Source: an uncultured Clostridia bacterium (GTDB lineage Bacteria > Bacillota > Clostridia > Christensenellales > Aristaeellaceae). Taken from it: a DNA stretch of 45,069 nucleotides. The stretch's first letter is position 1. The number at the start of each line of letters is the position of its first letter. Location of the stretch: NCBI GenBank assembly GCA_946413245.1, contig CAMKJS010000021.1, positions 1 through 45,069 on the forward strand, in the 5' to 3' direction. A program made the position numbers and the translations under genes. The notes under the pieces were generated by a model. The model made no database searches. It worked only from the letters and a program-made list of their open reading frames with translations, and had not been told where the DNA came from. Shown here piece by piece: positions 31,884 through 39,400 of this stretch.

Positions 31884-34800
31884 ATGAAGAAATTGGTTGC
31901 TCTGTTTCTGTCTCTGCTGCTGCTCACAGTTGCTTTTGCTGTGTATGCTGAGAATCCGGTCAGCATCAAAATAGATGTTACCTTCGGGCAGACAGAAGCC
32001 CGGAGCATGCTGGAGATGATCAACGAATTTCGCGCCAGCAATGCCAAATGCTGGAATGAAGACAATACTGTTGAAGAGGAATACTCAGGTCTTGAACCAT
32101 TAGTATATGATTATGAATTGGAAAAGGCTGCTATGCAACGAGCCGCTGAACTTGCGGTATATTATGCACATCAACGGCCCGATAATACAGATTGTATCAC
32201 GGCATTCCCTTCCAGCTGCACCTATAAAGGGGAGAATATTGCAGCGGGATTAGGAAGACTGGAAACCGCACAGGAAGCATACATGGCGTGGCGGGAGGAT
32301 GATAAGCCATACAGCGGCCAGGGACATCGCCGCAATATGTTATACGGGAATTTTAACTGCATCGGCATCGGCCACGTAATCTATGACGGGAAACATTACT
32401 GGGCACAATCGCTGGCAAAACGCACCTCACCCGTAACGACGGCTACTACAGCGGTCAACAGTAAACAGACTGTAACGGTGGAGATCGATCCTGAATTGGT
32501 AACGGGGGCGTTTACGGAAAATAAGACAATGGATATTGGGCAAACGACTGATCTTCCGGGTGTTTCTTTTGCTATGAGCAAAACATGGCCCTCCGGGGAT
32601 ATAGTCGTCTATAGCCCAACTGATGCTGCTTTAAAACCGATATGGACGGTGTCCGATCCTGCCAAACTCAGCATAGGCGATACATCCATGACCGCCCTTG
32701 GAGCCGGGGAAATATTGCTGACTACCACTGTACTTGGAAAAGATATCAGTTCGACTGTAACGATCAATCCCATCGATATTGCAAATGCTACATTGACGAT
32801 CAGCGCTGCCGATCTGGTTTATACCGGCAGTGCTCAGACACCCGCCGTCGTTGTCACGGATGGAGATAAAGCACTCGTGCAGGATACAGACTACGCCGTT
32901 GCTTATACGGACAATGTAAACGCGTCTGATCATGCGAAGGTGACCATCACCGGAACAGGGAATTATTTCGGAACAAAGGAAGAGACTTTTACAATCGGAC
33001 TTGCGCCGCTGACCATAACAGCAAACGATAAAACCATTACATATGGCGATACGCCGGCGAATGACGGCGTGAACTATGCGGGCTTTGTCGGCAGTGAGGA
33101 TTCCTCGGCGTTGGGCGGTACGCTGTCATATACGTACAGCTATGCGCAGTTCGGAGATGTGGGCAGCAATTATACCATTACACCGGCTGGTTTGACGTCT
33201 TCCAACTATGCCATTACGTTTGCTGAGGGAACATTGACGGTTGATCAGAAGGAAGTCGGCTTAAGCTGGAGCAATACGACATTAACATATAACGGCGATG
33301 AGCAGGCACCGACAGCAGAAATCACCGGCGCTGTGAACGGCGATGTAATTACCGCTGTAGTGACCGGCGCACAAACAGATGCGGGCACCTATACTGCTAC
33401 GGTTACCGGTCTGAGTGGAACAAAAGCCGCAAATTACAAGCTGCCGTCCGTAACGGAGACTTCTTTTGTGATCAATAAAGCAGTGCCGGTTGTAACTGCG
33501 CCAACTGCAAAAACCAATCTGATCTGTACAGGTTCCGCGCAGGAACTGGTTACCGCGGGCAGCACGACCGGCGGAACCATCAAGTACAGCCTGGAAGAAA
33601 ACGGCACATACACGTCAGCGGTTCCCAGCGCTGTCGATGCGGGTACTTATACTGTCTGGTATAAGGTAGAAGGCGGAACGAACTATGAGGATGTGGCTCC
33701 GCAGAGCATCACGGTCATAATAAAGAAGCTGTGCACGATTACCTTTGACGCGAACGGTGGCACGGGAACCATGACAGCGGTGACCAAAGCTGAGGGTGAG
33801 ACATATGTTCTTCCGGTCTGTGATTTCACGGCCCCGGATTGTCAGGTTTTCAACGGATGGCAGATTGGAACGGATACCGCCATGAAAGCGGCGGGGGACA
33901 GCATCACGGTAACGGATGATATAACGGTGAAGGCAGTTTGGAAGGATATCGCTGTAACAGGTGTATCTCTGGACAAAACGGCTGTGACACTGAAGGTGGG
34001 AGACACTCTGACGCTGACTGCCACAGTCGCGCCGGAAAACGCTGCGAACAGGGAGGTTATGTGGACTACAGACGATGCGGGAATTGCGGCGATTGATAAC
34101 GGTGTTGTGACAGCGGTAGCAGCGGGAACGGCTACCATTACTGTGACTACAAAGGATGGAGGGAAAACCGCATCCTGCACAGTGACAGTCGAAAATATTC
34201 CTACACCGACGCCTACGGCCAAGCCGACAGTAACGCCCACAACCAAACCGACAGTAACGCCTACAGCCAAACCGACAGTAACGCCTACAGCCAAACCGGA
34301 GGACAAACCGACAGCAACGCCCACAACTACGCCAGAGGGGAAACCGACTGTATCGCCCACGCCTACCCCCGGGGATGACGCGACCCCGACCCCCGGGGAC
34401 GACGTAACCCCGACGCCGGTGCCCGCTGTGTATACGGTAACAGTAACCAGTGATGGAAACGGAACTGCTTCCGCTGATCCGGATTCCGGTATCGAAGGAA
34501 CGGAAGTAACCCTGACCGCGGTTCCGAACGATGGGTATCGGTTTAAAGAATGGCTGATTCTTGCCGGTAATGTGACTGTTACGGAAAACAAATTCATAAT
34601 CGGAACGGCAGATGTTGAAATTCAGGCTGTTTTTGAACTGATACCGATACAAAAGCATTTCCTCACGATTAACTATGTTTTTGCGGACGGAACCAAAGCG
34701 GCAGACGCATACATGGCAGAACTGAAAGAAGGCGAAGATTACACTGTTCCTTCTCCGGTACTCGATGGGTATAAGGCAGATAAGCCAACCGTAGAAGGAA

Positions 34801-35891
34801 CTATGGGTACGGAGGACGTTACGGAAACCGTGACCTATACCTCCACAATTGTGGATGAGGTAACAGTTAACGGAGGCGTCTATACCCTGAACCACGAGAA
34901 AAAAACCGCAACTCTCAGGAAAGCCCAGAAAACGAATGCCACGAAGCTGAAGGTCAACTCCACGGTCAAGGCGAACGGGAAGAAGTACAAGGTTACCGCT
35001 GTCGCGGACGGCGCCTGCAAGGGAATGAAGAAGCTGGCGTCGCTGGTGATCGGCGCCAATGTGAAGACTCTGGGGAAGAACGCCTTCGCGGACTGCCCGG
35101 CCCTGAAGACGGTGAAGGGCGGCGTTAAGCTGACGAGCATCGGCGTGAACGCCTTTGCGAACTGCCCGAGCCTGACATCGGTGGCGACCCTGAAGCAACT
35201 GACCAAGATCAGCGACGGCGCGTTCCAGAAGACCGGGCTGAAGAAGTTCACGCTGGGAGCGAAGCTGACGACGATCGGGAAGAACGCCTTCGCGAACTGC
35301 ACGAAACTGACGAAGATCGAAGGCGGCAAAGCTCTGACGACGATTGAAGCCGGGGCCTTCACCGGCGACACGAAGCTGACCACGGTGCCTGTGCTGGCGA
35401 AGCTGACGACGATCGGGGACAGTGCGTTCAACGGATGTAAAGCCCTGACGAAGATCACGCTTTCCGCGAAGGTTACCACCGTCGGAAAGAATGCCTTCGC
35501 AAACTGCACAGCCATGAAGACAGTGGCCGGAGGCAAGGCTGTGACGAAGATCGGAGCCGGCGCGTTCTCCGGATGTGCCGGACTGACCACGCTACCTGTG
35601 TTTGAGAAGCTGGAGACGATCGGGGACAGCGCGTTCAAGGGCTGCAAAGCCATCACGAAGATCACGCTCTGCGAGAAGGTGAAGAGCATCGGAAAGAGCG
35701 CCTTCAACGGCTGCGCGAAGCTGAAGACGATTGTCATCAAGACGAAGCTGCTGAAGGACAAAAATGTCGGAGCAGGAGCCTTCAAGGGGATCAGCAATAA
35801 AGCGACGGTCACCTGCCCGAAGGGTATGGTGAAGACCTATAAGAAACTGCTGCTGAAGAAAGGAATGCCGAAAACGACCGTTTTCAAGTGA
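31884..35891 (+). CDS. Giant exported protein: CAP domain, MBG-like and Big2 repeats, Pro/Thr linker, BspA-type leucine-rich repeats
   Basis: 1335 residues, with a signal peptide at 1-24 (MKKLVALFLSLLLLTVAFAV...YA|E) after ACAGGAGGGG. Domains in order: CAP/SCP (YkwD-like, ~35-180, with AAELAVYYAHQ, GENIAAG, GQGHRRNMLYGNF); a spacer; MBG/YDG-like repeats (~295-615, LVYTGSAQTP, ITYGDTPAN); an InlB-like repeat (FDANGGTGTM, ~618-690); one Big2 domain (VTGVSLDKTAVTLKVGDTLTL, ~690-771); a Pro/Thr linker (~772-849); two more beta repeats; and LRR_5 repeats (~1040-1335, units such as TIGKNAFANCTKLTKI). There is no LPXTG or C-terminal membrane segment, so it is secreted or held non-covalently. Probably a surface or adhesive protein. 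Its last ~340 codons are nearly the same as those of the gene at 36419. Confidence 0.85.
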   Translation: MKKLVALFLSLLLLTVAFAVYAENPVSIKIDVTFGQTEARSMLEMINEFRASNAKCWNEDNTVEEEYSGLEPLVYDYELEKAAMQRAAELAVYYAHQRPDNTDCITAFPSSCTYKGENIAAGLGRLETAQEAYMAWREDDKPYSGQGHRRNMLYGNFNCIGIGHVIYDGKHYWAQSLAKRTSPVTTATTAVNSKQTVTVEIDPELVTGAFTENKTMDIGQTTDLPGVSFAMSKTWPSGDIVVYSPTDAALKPIWTVSDPAKLSIGDTSMTALGAGEILLTTTVLGKDISSTVTINPIDIANATLTISAADLVYTGSAQTPAVVVTDGDKALVQDTDYAVAYTDNVNASDHAKVTITGTGNYFGTKEETFTIGLAPLTITANDKTITYGDTPANDGVNYAGFVGSEDSSALGGTLSYTYSYAQFGDVGSNYTITPAGLTSSNYAITFAEGTLTVDQKEVGLSWSNTTLTYNGDEQAPTAEITGAVNGDVITAVVTGAQTDAGTYTATVTGLSGTKAANYKLPSVTETSFVINKAVPVVTAPTAKTNLICTGSAQELVTAGSTTGGTIKYSLEENGTYTSAVPSAVDAGTYTVWYKVEGGTNYEDVAPQSITVIIKKLCTITFDANGGTGTMTAVTKAEGETYVLPVCDFTAPDCQVFNGWQIGTDTAMKAAGDSITVTDDITVKAVWKDIAVTGVSLDKTAVTLKVGDTLTLTATVAPENAANREVMWTTDDAGIAAIDNGVVTAVAAGTATITVTTKDGGKTASCTVTVENIPTPTPTAKPTVTPTTKPTVTPTAKPTVTPTAKPEDKPTATPTTTPEGKPTVSPTPTPGDDATPTPGDDVTPTPVPAVYTVTVTSDGNGTASADPDSGIEGTEVTLTAVPNDGYRFKEWLILAGNVTVTENKFIIGTADVEIQAVFELIPIQKHFLTINYVFADGTKAADAYMAELKEGEDYTVPSPVLDGYKADKPTVEGTMGTEDVTETVTYTSTIVDEVTVNGGVYTLNHEKKTATLRKAQKTNATKLKVNSTVKANGKKYKVTAVADGACKGMKKLASLVIGANVKTLGKNAFADCPALKTVKGGVKLTSIGVNAFANCPSLTSVATLKQLTKISDGAFQKTGLKKFTLGAKLTTIGKNAFANCTKLTKIEGGKALTTIEAGAFTGDTKLTTVPVLAKLTTIGDSAFNGCKALTKITLSAKVTTVGKNAFANCTAMKTVAGGKAVTKIGAGAFSGCAGLTTLPVFEKLETIGDSAFKGCKAITKITLCEKVKSIGKSAFNGCAKLKTIVIKTKLLKDKNVGAGAFKGISNKATVTCPKGMVKTYKKLLLKKGMPKTTVFK
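34221..34292 (+). repeat. Three 24 bp tandem repeats coding the Pro/Thr linker
   Basis: Units at 34221-34244, 34245-34268 and 34269-34292; the last two are identical and the first differs at a few positions. A further related unit lies at 34305-34328. Each encodes eight residues of the K-P-T-V-T-P-T-A/T type, so copy number can change without a frameshift. Confidence 0.9.
34858..35891 (+). repeat. Long direct repeat, copy 1 (3' end of the CAP/LRR gene)
   Basis: About 1.03 kb, highly similar in the same orientation and frame to 41000-42031, with identical runs over 40 bp (for example around 34948-34993 and 41079-41124). It encodes the C-terminal leucine-rich repeats. Confidence 0.92.
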
Positions 35892-35969
35892 ATATTCAGA
35901 ATGAACTGCCGGCGCCTGTCGTGATACTCTCTGCTGACGACTGATTGTTTCAAACCGGAGGGAAAAAAC

Positions 35970-36419
35970 ATGCTCAATCCAGGAACCAAAGCCCCGGAAT
36001 TCGCATTGCCGGATCAGAACGGAGTAGTTCATTCCCTGTCTGATTATCAGAACCAGAAAGTGATTCTGTACTTCTATTCCAAAGATATGACATCCGGGTG
36101 CACAAAGCAGGCTTGCGGCTTTGCGGAACTGTATCCGCAGTTTCAGGAAAAAGGCGCTGTAGTGATCGGCGTCAGCAAGGACAGTGTGGCCAGTCATAAG
36201 AAGTTTGAGGAGAAATACGGTTTGCCGTTTGTGCTTCTGTCTGATCCTGAATTGCAGGTCATTCAGGCTTACGATGTCTGGCAGCAAAAGATGAACTACG
36301 GAAAACCGACCATGGGTGTGGTCAGAACAACATATCTGATTGAAAACGGAATCATTACCAAGGCTTTCGGAAAGGTAAAAGCAGCGGAGAATCCTGCCCA
36401 GATGCTGGAGGAACTGTGA
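35970..36419 (+). CDS. bcp: Thiol peroxidase of the BCP/PrxQ peroxiredoxin type
   Basis: 149 residues, the normal length for BCP/PrxQ, cytoplasmic. It reduces peroxides using thioredoxin or a similar donor. The AhpC/TSA fold opens with LNPGTKAPEFALPDQNG. The active-site segment YFYSKDMTSGCTKQACGF carries the peroxidatic Cys and, five residues later, the resolving Cys typical of atypical two-Cys PrxQ enzymes. GVSKDSVASHKKFEEKYGLPF and GVVRTTYLIENG complete the family pattern. CCGGAGGG precedes the ATG. It is placed between two giant exported protein genes: 78 bp after the first, and its stop overlaps the start of the second (TGATG), so it is probably co-translated with the latter. Confidence 0.94.
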   Translation: MLNPGTKAPEFALPDQNGVVHSLSDYQNQKVILYFYSKDMTSGCTKQACGFAELYPQFQEKGAVVIGVSKDSVASHKKFEEKYGLPFVLLSDPELQVIQAYDVWQQKMNYGKPTMGVVRTTYLIENGIITKAFGKVKAAENPAQMLEEL

Positions 36420-39400
36420 TGTATCGTGTGTTCAAACGATTCCTGATTTTATGGACAGGGGTTGTGCTCCTGTTCTGTGGTTTGTGTGCTCATGCAGCGG
36501 GAGCGGGACATACGCATTCTTTCACATATAGCGTTCATTGGGATGAAGGGGTTATCGTAGCTGAGTGCAGTGATGCGGACGGTCTTTGTAACCTGCCGGA
36601 TAGAAAAGCTACTTTAACAATCATCCCACCATCTGATTTGACTTATGATGGGACAAGCAAAGAAGTGACTATTTCTTGCACAATCCCGGGGACTACTTGT
36701 TCTGATGTGGTATATTCAAGAATAACAGACCATGGTTATGAGCAAATGGGCTATGGGGAACTGCCCATAGAAGCAGGCAAGTATTCTGCAGAGATAGAAT
36801 TGACCGACAATGCATCAGGGACAGTTAAGGAAGCCTATTTGGATTACACAATTCTACAAAGGGAAGTGACAGTAACACCGAAGAACCAGTCAGTGAACCT
36901 GAACGAATCCATTCAGACAGGTGCAACCTGGGTTACATCAGAAGGTTTACTGGAAGGACATGAGATTTTTTCGGTTGTTTTGATCTCCACGGACACAAGC
37001 GCAGTTACGGACGATGGCGAAATTACAATTAGTGAAAACAGTGTTGTTATAAAAGACGAATATTATCTCCATGATTATACGGCAAATTATATTGTAAACC
37101 CGCAAGTTGGTAAGCTTGTTGTAAAGAAAAAAGCCCCTTTTGTTACGGCACCGATCAAACCAACTGATTTAGTTTATAATGGTACAGAACAATCTTTGCT
37201 TTCACAGGCAGGAATTACAGACGGCGGGACAATGCAATATGTTCTGGGAGAAAACGATGAAGCGCCAGACAACAGTGCCGCCTGGAGCACTGATTTTCCA
37301 AAGGGGAAGAATGCCGGAACCTATTATGTCTGGTACAGAGTAAAGGGAGACGAAGAATATCACGATGTTGATCCGAACTATTGTACTGTAGAGATTGCTC
37401 CTAAATCCCTTTCCGGTGCAACGGTGACGCTGGATCGGACGGAGACTGTTTATACCGGGACTGAACAGAGCGTGACTGTGACAGAGGTGCTGCTGGATTC
37501 AGTTGCTCTTGCTTCCGATGACTATATCATTACCGGAAACACAGGAACCAACGCCGGTACGTATACCGTGACGGTGACAGGTGCGGGAAACTATACCGGA
37601 ACTGCCGGTGCTGACTGGACAATTACCCCCAAAGCCATGACAGTGGCAGCGGATGATATAACAGTCCCCTATGACGGGCTGCCGCATGGAATTACGGTTA
37701 CAGTGGCAGATCCGTCAGCAGGCGCGATAGTTCGCTACGGCTCAACGGCGGGGACATACGACCTGACAACTTCTCCGACAGTCACGAATGTCAGCGACGG
37801 CCGGAAAACGGTATATTATCAGGTGACGGCGGCAAACTATCAGCCGGCAGAAGGCTCAGCCGCAGTGACAGTAACCAAAGCGGCTCAGCAGGCTCCGACA
37901 GCTCCGGAGGCAGAAACGGTCAGCGGAAACAGTATAATTCTGAAGGAATCCGACGGATATGAATACAGTATGGATGGAATCACCTGGCAGAGAGATCCTG
38001 TCTTTGCGGAGCTGACCCCTCAAACCGACTATTCTTTCTACCAGCGGATCGCGGAGGACACCAATCATATCGCTTCACCAGCCAGCGAGAAGGCGACCAT
38101 CCATACATCCAATCACATCCATAAGTGGAGCTATACAGCCAGCGGAGCCGAGATTACCGCAACCTGCGCTGATGAGGACGGCGGACATGACGGTGAAAAA
38201 ACCGCAGTCCTGACGCTGTACGCTCCGAAAAGAAAGGTTTACGGAGGATCGGAGAGCGCTGATGCGACCGTCTCCGGAAGAATTGACGGTGTATCTTTGC
38301 CGGAGCCCGTATATGCCAAAGACGGGACAAATCTCAGCGGTGCTCCGACAGCGGCGGGAACCTATACAGCCAGCATCACCCTGGGAAATGCCACCGCCGG
38401 CGTTACCTATACCATTGCCAGGGCGGTTCCTGAATATACTCTGCCCACCGGCCTGACAGCTGTATACGGTCAGACGCTGGCGGATGCGGTTCTGCCGACA
38501 GGCTGGGCGTGGGAGGATGCTTCTTCCGGTGTCGGCAACGCGGGAGAAACTGTTTTCCCGGCAATTTATACACCGGATGATTCGGCGAACTATGAATCGG
38601 TAAGGGAAATGCTTTCCCAGACGGTCACTCCCAAAGCTCTGACAATCAGGGCGGAAAAAAAGATGAAGGTATACGGTGAGTCGGACCCGGCTCTGACTTA
38701 CACCGCGGAAGGACTGATTGGAACAGACACTGTGACCGGATCGTTGTCCCGGGATCCGGGAAACAGTGCCGGCACCTATGCTATCCGGCAGGGGACGCTG
38801 ACTGCCGGAGAGAACTATCGCATTACGTTTATCGGGGCCGATTTTATCATAAAGAAGGGCCGTGCTTCCGTTACACCGCCGACAGGGAAAACGTTTGTGT
38901 ATACCGGAGAAATGCGGGAGCTGGTTTCCGCGGGAACAGCCGACGGCGGAACGATGAACTATGTTCTCGGAAGTGATGAAACGGCGGCTCCCGCAACCGG
39001 TTGGGGCGCGGAAATACCGGCGGCCGTTGACGCCGGAACCTATTATATCTGGTATAAAGCTGTAGGGGATACCGAACACCTGGATTCGGTTGCTGCCTGC
39101 GTCACCGCAGTGATCCGGAAAGCGGTTCCCGGGGTCACTGCTCCGGTGCCGAAAACAGGACTTGCGTATACGGGCTCCGCTCAGCAGTTGATTACCGCTG
39201 GAAACGCTGTCGGCGGCACCATGCAGTACAGCCTGGAGGAGGATGGAGAGTATACGGAAATCCTGCCTTCGGCAGTGAATGCCGGCACGTACTCTGTCTG
39301 GTACCGGGTGACGGGCGATACCAACTATGAGGATCTTGCCCCGCAAAGCGTTACAGTGATGATCCGGCAAGTGTACACGGTTACCTTCGCGTCTAACGGG

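Noticed and set aside
35790..35891. Sortase (LPXTG) anchor at the end of the giant proteins
   Set aside because: Both end in ...KKGMPKTTVFK or ...KKGMPKGTVFK with no LPXTG, hydrophobic segment or basic tail of the sortase type.
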